DNA from: Nipponacmea schrenckii
Taxonomy: Eukaryota > Mollusca > Gastropoda > Lottiidae
Direction: 5' to 3'
Assembly: GCA_030562195.1 (NCBI GenBank)
Contig: JAUJPP010000003.1
Coordinates: forward strand, 37,392,602 to 37,456,601
Length of the DNA stretch: 64,000 bases
Within the stretch, counting starts at the first letter, position 1. Every line of letters starts with the position of its first letter. The notes beneath the pieces were generated by a model, which saw nothing but the letters and a program-made list of their open reading frames with translations, was not told where the DNA came from and made no database searches. Position numbers and translations under genes: made by a program. Shown one piece after another: positions 25,016 through 36,959 of this stretch.

Positions 25016-26094
25016 AAATCGTCCTATTTTTCTGCGTCTCCTAGGCTAATGAAGACGGGACAGTAGTTGTAAATAGTTTTGCCGGGCTTGATTCTGATGT
25101 GTCTTGCTACAATATTTCTTACGTTAGTAATAAGAAAACATGGCACCTAATCTACTAGACCGAGCTTGTCATATGCCCGGCTCTCAGCAAATAACCAGGC
25201 CATAAAATATATCTTGTCAAACGATGGTGATTGTACTGGACACTTAATTGATGTCTTGTGTCGTGTCTACGAGGATAATGTTTTATTCTGTGTGAAGTTA
25301 ATATTTAATTGACCTGATTAAAGTTGTTAGTTGCACCGAACAATATTTTATACACGTATGTATTGTAATAACCTTCGCTCCACAAGATTTTATACGAATT
25401 TAAAGATACCCATTCACTAAACTGACAGTTTCACAACGAATCTACAAAGTAACATATAAAATTATGCGAAATATTCAGAATTATAAAAATTGAAAAGAAA
25501 AGCCATATAATGCTTTCTAATAAAATATGAACGTTTTAATGGTAAAGCAAACAATTAAAATTGGTAAACAGTCCTTTTTTATTTAAGAGCACCTCATTCA
25601 CCTAGACACACATTCATTTAGACCCACCCGTTCACCTTGTGGCACCACCAGTCATTTATGCTACAGATTTTCTACATTATATTCTATCACCCAGTCATTT
25701 TGATGGAACTTTACACCTACCATGCAATTTGAATATGTTATAATGATACCAGATCTATCCCTTGCTTTCTTCGACTATGAAAAAATATTGCTTTTTCCTC
25801 ATTTGAGGTTTTGAGGATCCAAACAAAGCACTGTGCCTAAAAAATGTGTGCCTTATTGACAGTAAACCCGTATTGCCTAAAGATTAACACTAATGTGCTG
25901 CATAGTTTGAGATATAAAGATATAACCCAGTCAATAAAAAGTGCATTTAATATCCATTTTACCGGGCGCTGAACAAGTCAATGTAAATATTTACCAGCTG
26001 ATGGGGCTGCGTAACGTTTTTCTATACAAAACCTATGGATTATTATCCATGTTCTGACCCAGTTTGGACTTTAAAAAAAAATAAAAGAAAGGTA
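25016..26094. other. intergenic, nothing recognised
   Basis: AT-rich sequence before the 378-bp satellite. No exon, RNA gene or clear repeat recognised. Confidence 0.5.
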
Positions 26095-29000
26095 TGGTAG
26101 TTTTCGAGTGGAAGCAAATCAAGTTTCAAGTTTTGTATTGTAGTTGAAAATCGCTGATATTTCGGTGTGGAATGAAAGCTTGACTAGGCGAGTCAAAATG
26201 TTGAAACTTTCGAGAAAAACGACTTTTCTACGTCTTTTTCAGTTAAAAACCTATTTTCGATTTTTTTTTGTCAAACTTTCGAGAAAAACGACTTTGAAAT
26301 TCTACCCATATTTTGCTTTGTGAAAAACCTAGACACCAAAAGCGCTGTAACTTCCAGAGTTTTCAAGGTATGGACCTGAAATTTTGCAGAGAGAGAACAA
26401 CTTCAGATAGTTGGCTACCTGCAATTTGAATTTCAACTTTACATCTCAGGTTGCGAGTGGCAGCAGTTCAAAGTTTTGGTCTGCACCCAACAATATGCAA
26501 CAAGCCACTATAGGACTGTATAGGCTGGCGGACGACCCCCCACCACCAAACAGAAACGGCCATAACTCGGCGAGTAATGATCCTAGCGATATAATTTTTG
26601 TATGAAACGAAAGCTTGTCCATTTCTACGTCTTTTTCAGTCAGAAACCTATTTTCGATTTTTTTGTCAAAATTTCGAGAAAAACGACTTTGAAATTCTAC
26701 CCGATTTTTTTGCTTTGGGAAAAAGCTAGACACCAGAAGCGCTGTAACTGCCTCTGAAATTTTGCAGAGAGGGAACAACTTAAAATAGTTAGCTACCTGC
26801 AATTTGAATTTCAACTTAACATCTCAGGTAGTTTGCGAGTGGCAGCAGTTAAATGTTTTTGTCTGCACCCAACAATATGCAACAGGCCACTTTGGACGGT
26901 ATAGGCTGGTGGACGACCCCCTAACCCCAAACAAAAACGGCCATTACTCGACGAGTTTTGATCCTAGCTATATAATTTTTGTATGAAACGAAAGCTTATC
27001 CATTTCTACGTCTTTTTCAGTGAGAAACCTATTTTCGATTTTTTTGTCAAACTTTCGAGAAAAACAACATTGAAATTCTACCCGAATTTTTTGCTTTGGA
27101 AAAAGCTAGACACCAAAAGCGCTGTAACTGCCTCTGGAATTTTGCATAGAGAGAACAACTTGAGATAGTTGGCTACCTGCAATTTGAATTTCAACTTTAC
27201 ATCTCAGGTAGTTTGCGAGTGGCAGCAGTTCAAAGTTTTGGTCTGCACCCAACAATATGCAAAAAGCCACTATAGGACTGTAAAGGTTGGTGGACGAACC
27301 CCCACCCCCAAACAAAAACGGCCATAACTCGGCGTATGAGAAACGAAAGCTTATCCATTTCGACGTCCTTTTCAGTCAGAAACCTATTTTCGATTTTTTT
27401 GTCAAACTTTCGAGAAAAACGACTTTGAAATTCTACCCGAATTTTTTGCTTTGGGAAAAAGCTAGACACCAAAAGCGCTGTAACTGCCTCTGAAATTTTG
27501 CAGAGAGAGAACAACTTCAGATAGTTGTCAATCTGCAATTTGAATTTCAACTTTACATCTCAGGTAGTTTGCGAGTGGCAGCAGTTCAAAGTTTTGGTCT
27601 GCACCCAACAATATGCAACAAGCCACTATAGGACTGTATAGTCTGGCGGACAACCCCCCACCACCAAACAAAAACGGCCATAACTCGGCGAGTTTTGATC
27701 CTAGCGATATAATTTTTGTATGAAACGAAAGCTTATCCATTTCTACGTCTTTTTCAGCCAGAAACCTATTTTCGATTTTTTTGTCAAACTTTCGAGAAAA
27801 ACGACTTCAAAATTTACCCAAATTTTGCTTTGGGAAAAAGCTAGACACCAAAAGCGCTGTAACTGCCAGAGTTTTCAAGGTATGGACCTGAAATTTTGCA
27901 GAGAGAGAACAATCTCAGGTAGTTTGCGAGTGGCAGCAGTTCCAAGTTTTGGTCTGCACCCAACAATATGCAACAAGCCACTATAGGACGGTATAGGCTG
28001 GCGGACGACCCCCTACCCCCAAACAAAAACGGCCATTACTCGACGAGTTTTGATCCTAGCTATATAATTTTTGTATGAAACGAAAGCTTATCCATTTCTA
28101 CGTCTTTTTCAGTGAGAAACCTATTTTCGATTTTTTTGTCAAACTTTCGAGAAAAACGACTTTGAAAATCGACCCGAATTTTTTGCTTTGGGAAAAGCTA
28201 GACACCAAAAGCGCTGTAACTGCCTCTGAAATTTTGCAGAGAGAGAACAAATTCAGATAGTTGGCTACCTGCAAATTGAATTTCAACTTTACATCTCAGG
28301 TAGTTTGCGAGTGGCAGCAGTTCAAAGTTTTGGTCTGCACCCAACAATATGCAACAAGTCACTATAGGACTGTATAGGCTGGCGGACGACCCCCCAGCCC
28401 AAACAAAAACGGCCATAACTCGACGAGTTTTGATCCTAGCTAAATAATTTTTGTATGAAATGAAAGCTTATCCATTTCTACGTTTTTTAATCAGAAACCT
28501 ATTTTCGATTTTTTTGTCAAACTTCGAGAAAAGCGACTTTGAAATTCTACCTGAATTTTTTGCTTTGGGAAAAAGCACCAAAAGCGCTGTAACTGCCTCT
28601 GAAATTTTGCAGAGAGAGAACAACTTCAGATAGTTGGCAACCTGCAATTTGAATTTCAACTTTACATCTCAGGTAGTTTGCGAGTGGCAGCAGTTCAAAG
28701 TTTTGGTCTGCACCCAACAATATGCAAAAAGCCACTATAGGACTGTAAAGGTTGGTGGACGAACCCCCACCCCCAAACAAAAACGGCCATAACTCGGAGT
28801 ATGAGAAACAAAAGCTTATCCAAATCGACGTCTTTTTCAGTCAGAAACCTATTTTCGATTTTTTGTCAAACTTTCGAGAAAAACGACTTTGAAATTCTAC
28901 CCGAATTTTTTGCTTTGGGAAAAACCACTAACCACTAACCTAACCACTATAGGACTGTATAGGCTGGCGGACGACCCCCCACCAAACAAACAAAAACGGC

Positions 29001-29663
29001 CATAACTCGACGAGTTTTGATCCTAGCTATATATTTTTTTTATGAAACGAAAGCTTTTCATTTTCTACGTCTTTTTCACTCAGAAACCTATTTTCGATTT
29101 TTTTTGTCAAACTTTCGAGGACTGTAGGACTGTATAGGCTGGCGGACAACGCCCACCACCAAACAAAAACGGCCATAACTCGGCGAGTTTTGATCCTAGC
29201 GATATAATTTTTGTATGAAACGAAAGCTTATCCATTTCTACGTCCTTTTCAGTCAGAAACCTATTTTCAATTTATTTTGAAAAACAACATTGAAAAACGA
29301 CTTTGAAATTCTAGCCAAATTTTTTGCTTTGGGAAAAAGCTAGGCACCAAAAGCGCTGTAATTGCCTCTGAAATTTTGCAGAGAGAGAACAACTTCAGAT
29401 AGTTGGCTACTTGCAATTTGAATTTCAAATTTACATCTCAGGTAGTTTGCGGGTGGCAGCAGTTCAAAGTTTTGGTATGCACCCAACAATATGCAACAAG
29501 AGGCTGGCGGACTGTCCCCCAGCCCCAAACAAAAAACGGCCATAACTCGGCGAGTTTTGATCCTAGAGATATAAACCTATTTTCGATTTTTTTGTCAAAC
29601 TTTCTAGAAAAACGACTTTGAAATTCTACCCGAATTTTTTGCTTTGTGGAAAAACATAGACAC
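26095..29663 (+). repeat. 378-bp satellite array, left block
   Basis: Head-to-tail units of about 378 bp (for example 'gctagacacc' starts at 33461 and 33839 in the same family). Each unit runs through 'agcgctgtaactgcc', 'tagtttgcgagtggcagcag', 'actataggactgtatagg', 'ggccataactcg' and 'cctattttcgattttttt'. About nine units lie here, several with internal deletions (for example around 28925 and 29110). All are in one orientation. Many short frames of 60-160 residues on both strands are by-products of the repeat: the frame changes between neighbouring units because of indels, so no conserved protein is indicated. Confidence 0.95.
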
Positions 29664-29810
29664 TGTCATAAACATTTTAATTTAGTAACTAATTTGTTAC
29701 ATCATATTTCGTTTATTGTATTATTGTGTTTCTTTATATAATTGACAATCCGTAACAAGTTTATAATTTTGTATCAATCCGTACATTTTAGCAAAATAAA
29801 CAAATCAACA
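29664..29810 (+). repeat. candidate 5' LTR of the BEL/Pao element
   Basis: Begins TGTCATAAAC exactly where the satellite unit stops and ends AATCAACA just before the PBS. At 147 bp it is short for the group. The 3' partner is not available because of the gap, so the boundaries rest on the satellite junction and the PBS only. Confidence 0.6.
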
Positions 29811-29815
29811 TGAAA

Positions 29816-29833
29816 TGGCGCCCAACGTGGGGC
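29816..29833 (+). promoter_or_regulatory. primer binding site of the LTR element
   Basis: The 18 bases 'tggcgcccaacgtggggc' match the usual start of an LTR-element primer binding site (TGGCGCC, tRNA-primed minus-strand synthesis). The cognate tRNA was not determined. Confidence 0.8.
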
Positions 29834-29886
29834 TACAAATAACTCAATAATTCAACAATTCAAGAAGAATTCAAACAAGAAACACA

Positions 29887-31161
29887 ATGTCAAAAGGTAA
29901 ACAAGATATCGAGAGACTTAAGGCTCAACGAAACGGCCATAGAAATGTGGTTACAAAGCACATCAAAGAATCTGAACATTTGATTCGTGAAAGTCTATCG
30001 GACAGTCCAAATGTTGACGAAATTACGGATCGTCTACAAACTATCGACGAAATATTGAATGACAAACGTACAGTTTTACATGAATTAAATGGGAAGATTC
30101 TTGACTTTTTAGGGGTCGTTTTGGGCCTTTGTTACATTTAAACAGTCCTCAGAAATACTCAAGCTCTAAGAAAATCGCAAAATACCTTGAAATATACCTC
30201 AAACAAAAAATTTCACTTTTCATTTTTTTTCCGTGCTGTACGCGGCTGGTCTCCAGTCAGTCTGAAAATTGTGTGTCCTGTTGACAAAGTCTACAATTGA
30301 AAATGCGTTGTCCTCTATTTATATCGATGACTGCTATTGCACGATGGGAAGGATAACTCTTTGGTTATCAAAACGAACCATTTTCCAATATGGCGGGACG
30401 TTCGTAATATCTTAAGACATTATGATTTTTCAAACACGGATAATTATGGATACACATGGATTTGAAGGCTCAAATTTCAAAGGTAAGCTCTGTAGACTAT
30501 TTCTGATTAGCTAAGCAAAAGATTTCATGTGTTTGAGGCTGTCGGATGATTGTCCGAAACCTGGGCCCCTTTAAATGGGAAGATTCTTGACATTATAGAT
30601 GTTGACAGCATTGAAGAAGAAATCGAGGAGTCAGATGAATTAAACCATCTTATGGACATGAGCATAAAAAAACTACAACGACATTTTGACCGCAAACCTG
30701 CAACACTACCTCAAAGAGACCTACTAGTGCAATCGCAACCTCAAGTCACAAGTCCAAATCCAAGTATGCCTCAAACACAACAAAATACACAACCAAGCAA
30801 CATAAATTCAAATTCGCCTAATCGAAGGGAATCCTTAGGATCAAGTTATTCAGATCAAAATAGAATAAATGCAAAACTACCCAAATTAACTTTACCAAAA
30901 TTTAATGGTGATTACAAGAAATTCCGACAGTTTTGGGATAGCTTTGATAGCTCAGTCAACCGCAATGACAATTTATCAAATGTTGACAAATTCAATTATC
31001 TTCACAGCCTTCTAGAAGGCGCAGCAGCAAGGGCCATTCAAGGTTTCACTCTCACTGAAGCTAATTATCATGCAGCTTGTGATATATTATTCGACCGATT
31101 TGGAAACACACAGCAAATTATATCGGCTCATATGGACGAATTACTCAAATTACCTTTAGTC
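29887..31161 (+). pseudogene. BEL/Pao gag-like protein, interrupted and cut by the gap
   Basis: The N-terminal part opens at ATG 29887 and is broken near 30105 by a 465-bp insert that brings stop codons. The frame resumes after 30571 and stays open to the gap at 31161. The stretch from about 30870 onward has the DUF1759-type gag signature of Pao elements: 'LPKLTLPKFNGDYKKFRQFW', a Y-L-H-S-L-L-E-G-A-A motif and a 'DRFG' motif. A Gln/Asn/Pro-rich linker precedes it. In the element this protein packages RNA in the particle. With a stop-containing insert this copy is very unlikely to make a full product. Confidence 0.85.
30106..30570. mobile_element. 465-bp insert in gag with 21-bp target duplications
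   Basis: The 21 bases at 30085-30105 ('ttaaatgggaagattcttga' plus c) are repeated exactly at 30571-30591, and the gag frame matches across the pair, so 30106-30570 is an insertion. It has no coding similarity I recognise. It contains 'tccaatatggcggg' (a YY1-like site at a CpG-containing patch), an ATG followed by an open run that ends in a consensus splice donor 'aaaggtaagc', and on the minus strand 'tataaata'. It may be a captured promoter/first-exon fragment or a non-autonomous element. The orientation is not settled. Confidence 0.75.
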
Positions 31162-31661
31162 NNNNNNNNNNNNNNNNNNNNNNNNNNNNNNNNNNNNNNN
31201 NNNNNNNNNNNNNNNNNNNNNNNNNNNNNNNNNNNNNNNNNNNNNNNNNNNNNNNNNNNNNNNNNNNNNNNNNNNNNNNNNNNNNNNNNNNNNNNNNNNN
31301 NNNNNNNNNNNNNNNNNNNNNNNNNNNNNNNNNNNNNNNNNNNNNNNNNNNNNNNNNNNNNNNNNNNNNNNNNNNNNNNNNNNNNNNNNNNNNNNNNNNN
31401 NNNNNNNNNNNNNNNNNNNNNNNNNNNNNNNNNNNNNNNNNNNNNNNNNNNNNNNNNNNNNNNNNNNNNNNNNNNNNNNNNNNNNNNNNNNNNNNNNNNN
31501 NNNNNNNNNNNNNNNNNNNNNNNNNNNNNNNNNNNNNNNNNNNNNNNNNNNNNNNNNNNNNNNNNNNNNNNNNNNNNNNNNNNNNNNNNNNNNNNNNNNN
31601 NNNNNNNNNNNNNNNNNNNNNNNNNNNNNNNNNNNNNNNNNNNNNNNNNNNNNNNNNNNNN
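31162..31661. other. assembly gap of exactly 500 N
   Basis: A round-number gap inside the BEL/Pao element. The true missing length is unknown. Reading frames reported across it are artefacts. Confidence 0.99.
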
Positions 31662-34600
31662 AAAACGACTTTGAAATTCTACCCATATTTTGCTTTGGGA
31701 AAAAGCTAGACACCAAAAGCGCTGTAACTTCCAGAGTTTTCAATGTATGGACCTGAAATTTTGCAGAGAGAGAACAACTTCAGATAGTTGGCAACCTGCA
31801 ATTTGAATTTCAACTTTACATCTCAGGTAGATTCCAAGTGGCAGCAGTTCAAAGTTTTGGTCTGCACCCAACAATATGCAACAAGCTACTATAGGACTGT
31901 ATAGGCTGGCAGACAACCCCCCACCCCAAACAAAAACGGCCATAACTCGGCGAGTTTTGATCCTAGCGATATAATTTTTGTATGAAACGAAAGCTTATCC
32001 ATTTCTACGTCTTTTTCGGTGAGAAACCTATTTTCGATTTTTTTGTCAAACTTTCGAGAAAAACGAAATTCTACCTATATTTTGCTTTGGGAAAAAGTTG
32101 GACACCAAAAGCGCTGTTACTGCCAGAGTTTTCAAGGCATGGACCTGAAATTTTGCAGAAAACAACTTCAGATATTTGGCTACCTGCAATTTGAATTTCA
32201 ACCCAACAATATGCAACAAGCCACTATAGGACTGTATAGGCTGGCGGACGACCCAACACCCCAAACAAAAACAGCCATAACTCGGCGATTCTTGATCCTA
32301 GCGAAATAATTTTTGTATGAAACGAAAGCTTATCCATTTCCACGTTTTTTCGTCAGTCTGAAACCATTTATTCGATTTTTTTGTCAAACTTTCGAGAAAA
32401 ACAACTTTGAAATTCTACCCATATTTTACATAGGAAAAAGCTAGACACCAAAAGCGCTGTAACTTCCAGAGTTTTCAAGGTATGGACCTGAAATTTTGCA
32501 GAGAGAGAACAACTTCAGAGAGAGAACAACAAAAACGACCATAACTCGGTGAGTTTTGATCCTAGAGATATAATTTTTATACGAAACTAAAGCTTATCCA
32601 TTTCTACGTCTTTTGCAGTCTAAAACCTATTTTCGATTTTTTTGTCAAAATTTCGAGAAAAACGACTTTGAAATTCTACCCGAATTTTTTGCTTTGGGAA
32701 AAAGCTAGACACCAGAAGCGCTGTAACTGCCTCTAAAATTTGCAGAGAGGGAACAACTAAAAATAGTTGGCTACCTGCAATTTGAATTTCAACTTTACAT
32801 CTCAGGTAGTTTGCGAGTGGCAGCAGTTCAAAGTTTTGGTCTGCACCCAACAATATGCAACAAGCCACTATAGAACTGTACAGGCTGGCGGACGACCCCC
32901 ACCCCCAAACAAAAACGGCCATAACTCGACGAGTTTTGATCCTAGAGATATAATTTTTTTATGAAACGAAAGCTTATCCATTTCTACGTCTTTTTCAGTG
33001 AGAAACCTATTTTCGATTTTTTTGTCAAACTTTCGAGAAAAACGACTTTGAAAATCGACCCGAATTTTTTGCTTTGGGAAAACCTAGACACCAAAAGCGC
33101 TGTAACTGCCTCTGAAATTTTGCAGAGAGAGAACAAATTCAGATAGTTGGCTACCTGCAATTTGAATTTCAACTTTACATCTCAGGTAGTTTGCGAGTGG
33201 CAGCAGTTCAAAGTTTTGGTCTGCACCCAACAATATGCAACAAGCCACTATAGGACTGTTTCGGCTGGCGGACGACCCCCCAGCCCAAACAAAAACGGCC
33301 ATAACTCGACGAGTTTTGATCCTAGCGATATAATTTTTGTATGAAATGAAAGCTTATCCATTTCTACGTTTTTTAATCAGAAACCTATTTTCGATTTTTT
33401 TGTCAAACTTCAAGAAAAGCGACTTTGAAATTCTACCCGAATTTTTTGCTTTGGGAAAAAGCTAGACACCAAAAGCGCTGTAACTGCCTCTGAAATTTTG
33501 CAGAGAGAGAACAACTTCAGATAGTTGGCTTCCTGCAATTTGAATTTCAACTTTACATCTCTGGTAGTTTGCGAGTGGCAGCAGTTCAAAGTTTTGGTCT
33601 GCACCCAACAATATGCAACAAGCCACTATAGGACTGTATCGGCTGGCGGACGACCCCCCAGCCCAAACAAAAACGGCCATAACTCGACGAGTTTTGATCC
33701 TAGCGATATAATTTTTGTATGAAATGAAAGATTATCCATTTCTACGTTTTTTAATCAGAAACCTATTTTCGATTTTTTTGTCAAACTTCAAGAAAAGCGA
33801 CTTTGAAATTCTACCCGAATTTTTTGCTTTGGGAAAAAGCTAGACACCAAAAGCGCTGTAACTGCCTCTGAAATTTTGCAGAGAGAGAACAACTTCAGAT
33901 AGTTGGCTTCCTGCAATTTGAATTTCAACTTTACATCTCAGGTAGTTTGCGAGTGGCAGCAGTTCAAAGTTTTGGTCTGCACCCAACAATATGCAACAAA
34001 CCACTATGGAACTGTATAGGCTGGCGGACGACCCCCCACCAAACAAACAAAAACGGCCATAACTCGACGAGTTTTGATCCTAGCTATATATTTTTTTTAT
34101 GAAACGAAAGCTTTTCATTTTCTACGTCTTTTTCAGTCAGAAACCTATTTTCGATTTTTTTTGTCAAACTTTCGAGGACTGTAGGACTGTATAGGCTGGC
34201 GGACAACCCCCCACCACCAAACAAAAACGGCCATAACTCGGCGAGTTTTGATCCTAGCGATATAATTTTTGTATTAAACGAAAGCTTATCCATTTCTACG
34301 TCTTTTTCAGTCAGAAACCTATTTTCGATTTTTTTGAAAAACAGCATTGAAAAACGACTTTGAAATTCTAGCCAAATTTTTTGCTTTGGGAAAAAGCTAG
34401 ACACCAAAAGCGCTGTAATTGCCTCTGAAATTTTGCAGAGAGAGAACAACTTCAGATAGTTGGCTACTTGCAATTTGAATTTCAAATTTACATCTCAGGT
34501 AGTTTGCGAGTGGCAGCAGTTCAAAGTTTTGGTCTGCACCCAACAATATGCAACAAGTCACTATAGAACTGTATAGGCTGGCGGGCTGTCCCCCACCCCC

Positions 34601-36064
34601 AAACAAAAACGGCCATAACTCGACGACGAGTTTTGATCCTAGCGATATAATTTTTGTATGAAACGAAAGCTTATCCATTTCTACGTCTTTTTCAGTGAGA
34701 AACCTATTTTCGATTTTTTTGTCAAACTTTCGAGAAAAACGACTTTGAAAATCGACCCGAATTTTTTGCTTTGGGAAAACCTAGACACCAAAAGCGCTGT
34801 AACTGCCTCTGAAATTTTGCAGAGAGAGAACAAATTCAGATAGTTGGCTACCTGCAATTTGAATTTCAACTTTACATCTCAGGTAGTTTGCGAGTGGCAG
34901 CAGTTCAAAGTTTTGGTCTGCACCCAACAATATGCAACAAGCCACTATAGGACTGTATCGGCTGGCGGACGACCCCCAGCCCAAACAAAAACGGCCATAA
35001 CTCGACGAGTTTTGATCCTAGCGATATAATTTTTGTATGAAATGAAAGCTTATCCATTTCTACGTTTTTTAATCGGAAACCTATTTTCGATTTTTTGTCA
35101 AACTTCAAGAAAAGCGACTTTGAAATTCTACCCGAATTTTTTGCTTTGGGAAAAAGCTAGACACCAAAAGCGCTGTAACTGCCTCTGAAATTTTGCTGAG
35201 AGAGAACAACTTCAGATAGTTGGCTTCCTGCAATTTGAATTTCAACTTTACATCTCAGGTAGTTTGCGAGTGGCGGCAGTTCAAAGTTTTGGTCTGCACC
35301 CAACAATATGCAACAAGCCACTATAGGACTGTATAGGCAGGCGGACAACCCCCCACCACCAAACAAATACGGCCATAACTCGGCGAGTTTTGATCCTAGC
35401 GGTATAATTTTTGTATGAAACGAAAGCTTATCCATTTCTACGTCTTTTTCAGTCAAAAACTTATTTTCGATTTTTTTGTCAAACAATCGTGAAAAACGAC
35501 TTTGAAATTCTTGCCAATTTTTTGCTTTGGGAAAAAGCTAGACACCAAAAGCGCTGTAACTGCCTCTGCAATTTTGCAGAGAGAGAACAACTTCAGATAG
35601 TTGGCAACCTGCAATTTGAATTTCAACTTTACATCTCAGGTAGATTGCGAGTGGCAGCAGTTCCAAGTTTTGGTCTGAACCCAACAATATGTAAAGAGCC
35701 ACTTTAGGACTGTATATGCTGGCGGACGACCCCCAGCCCAAACAAAAACGGCCATAACTCAACGAGTTTTGATCCTAGCGATATAACTTTTGTATGAAAC
35801 GAAAGCTTATCCATTTCTTTGTATTTTTCAGTCAGAAACCTAATTTCGATTTTTTTGTTTAACTTTCGAGAAAAACGACTTTGAAATTCTACCCGAAATT
35901 TTTTCCTTTGGGAAAAAGCTAGACACCGAAAGCGCTGTAACTGCCAAAGTTTTCAAGGTATGGATGTCAAATGTTGCAGAGGACAACTTCAGATAGGTGG
36001 CTACCTGCAATTTGAATTTCAACTTTACATCTCAGGTAGTTTGCGAGTGGCATCAGTTCAAAGT
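31662..36064 (+). repeat. 378-bp satellite array, middle block
   Basis: About twelve head-to-tail units of the same satellite and orientation as the left block. Variants recur in the same order as on the left: a 'gaaaatcgacccg' unit (32961, 34658; compare 28075), a 'ttttttaatcagaaacc' unit (33365, 33745; compare 28480), and a unit with 'accaaacaaacaaaaacgg' followed by 'cgaggactgtaggactg' (34033; compare 28978). This is higher-order structure. Confidence 0.95.
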
Positions 36065-36111
36065 TTTGTTCATTTATAAAAAATAACGCTACAAATAGGA
36101 TTTCGAGTCCA
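36065..36111 (-). pseudogene. truncated tRNA-Ser(CGA) copy
   Basis: Shares 'gttcatttataaaaaataacgctac' (cut here to 20: 'ataaaaaataacgctac') with the 3' flank and acceptor of the intact tRNA gene at 36612, then skips the T arm and variable loop and keeps only 'ggatttcgagtcca' from the anticodon arm. It sits exactly at the junction with the satellite, so the break point of the array is inside a tRNA copy. Confidence 0.75.
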
Positions 36112-36959
36112 TAAAAGTATTTCAGGACGAGGCTTGATTCTGTTGGCATGGGATGTCCAAAATATTGGAGACAGACAGACAGTTTCCTTAGCAGTTTAAA
36201 ACATCACTTTTAGAAATTAATATTGTTAAACGCAATACCACTTAACTTCGTTTAATTTTTTTTCTTACAGCTTGAAATATGTATAGACGTCATCTGATTA
36301 AAAATGATTCCTAATTCAGAGTAGTTAATTGAGATCTATTTCCCTGTATATAGAAGAGGCAATGGCATGTAGATCAAAGTAAAGATTGTTTAATAAATTA
36401 GGATGATTTAACTTGTTTTTACTTTTTTAATTGTCATATTAATTATTTACCATTATGTAGATTCAAGTATCATTACATCATTATTATTTCAGGACGAGAA
36501 TATTCGAATATCACAGATTAATTGAAGGCTTATTTCCTGATATATCATCGATGCAATAATAAATAAACAAACATGATAAGAAAATAAGTGATGTTCATTT
36601 ATAAAAAATAACGCTACGAGCAGGATTTGAACCTGCGCGGGAATATCCCATTGGATTTCGAGTCCAACGCCTTAACCACTCGGCCATCGTAGCTCCCACG
36701 ACTTCGGTCAAAATAAGCAAGGACCTCAAATTATTGAATTTGCGATATATAAAGCAAAAATATTGTACCGAAAGGTTATTTTATTTCACCAGTTAAAACA
36801 TAACAGAAAAGCATAACAGTAACAAAAACATTCGAGTAATATTCATGGTGCTAAAGTTGATCTTCAAAACCCCCTGTGAAGCTCACAGAATTCCATACTG
36901 AAACTATGTACGGTTATGTCGAATTCTTCTATGTTTAGGTCGCTCTCATCATCATTTGT
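36112..36959. other. tRNA-bearing spacer inside the satellite
   Basis: About 850 bp of non-satellite sequence between two blocks of the array. It holds the tRNA-Ser gene; 'atttcaggacgag' occurs twice (about 36119 and 36489), showing a small internal duplication linked to the tRNA duplication. No protein gene seen. Confidence 0.7.
36612..36693 (-). tRNA. trnS-CGA: tRNA-Ser (anticodon CGA)
   Basis: Minus-strand cloverleaf of 82 nt: acceptor stem GCTACGA/TCGTAGC with discriminator G, D arm GCC...GGC with A box 'tggccgagtggttaaggc', anticodon arm TTGGA-CTCGAAA-TCCAA with anticodon CGA, a long class II variable arm (TGGGATATTCCCGC), and T arm GCAGG-TTCAAAT-CCTGC carrying the B box. All stems pair. 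A run of six T on the minus strand (36603-36608 region) follows at once and is a good Pol III terminator. It reads UCG codons. It lies in a spacer between two satellite blocks. Confidence 0.97.

Larger units (their letters stand above)
29664..31161 (+). mobile_element. BEL/Pao LTR retrotransposon, 5' part, inserted in the satellite
   Basis: The satellite unit breaks off at 'agacac' and a candidate 5' LTR of 147 bp (29664-29810, TG...CA) begins. Five bases later comes a primer binding site 'tggcgcccaacgtggggc' (29816-29833), a common LTR-element PBS. A gag-type protein follows. The element runs into the 500-N gap at 31162, and satellite resumes at 31662, so protease, reverse transcriptase, RNase H, integrase and the 3' LTR are not in the assembled sequence. 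A 465-bp foreign insert interrupts gag. BEL/Pao is assigned from the gag domain, since no polymerase is visible. Confidence 0.85.

Noticed and set aside
31156..31743. 195-residue minus-strand frame
   Set aside because: It is almost entirely the 500-N gap.
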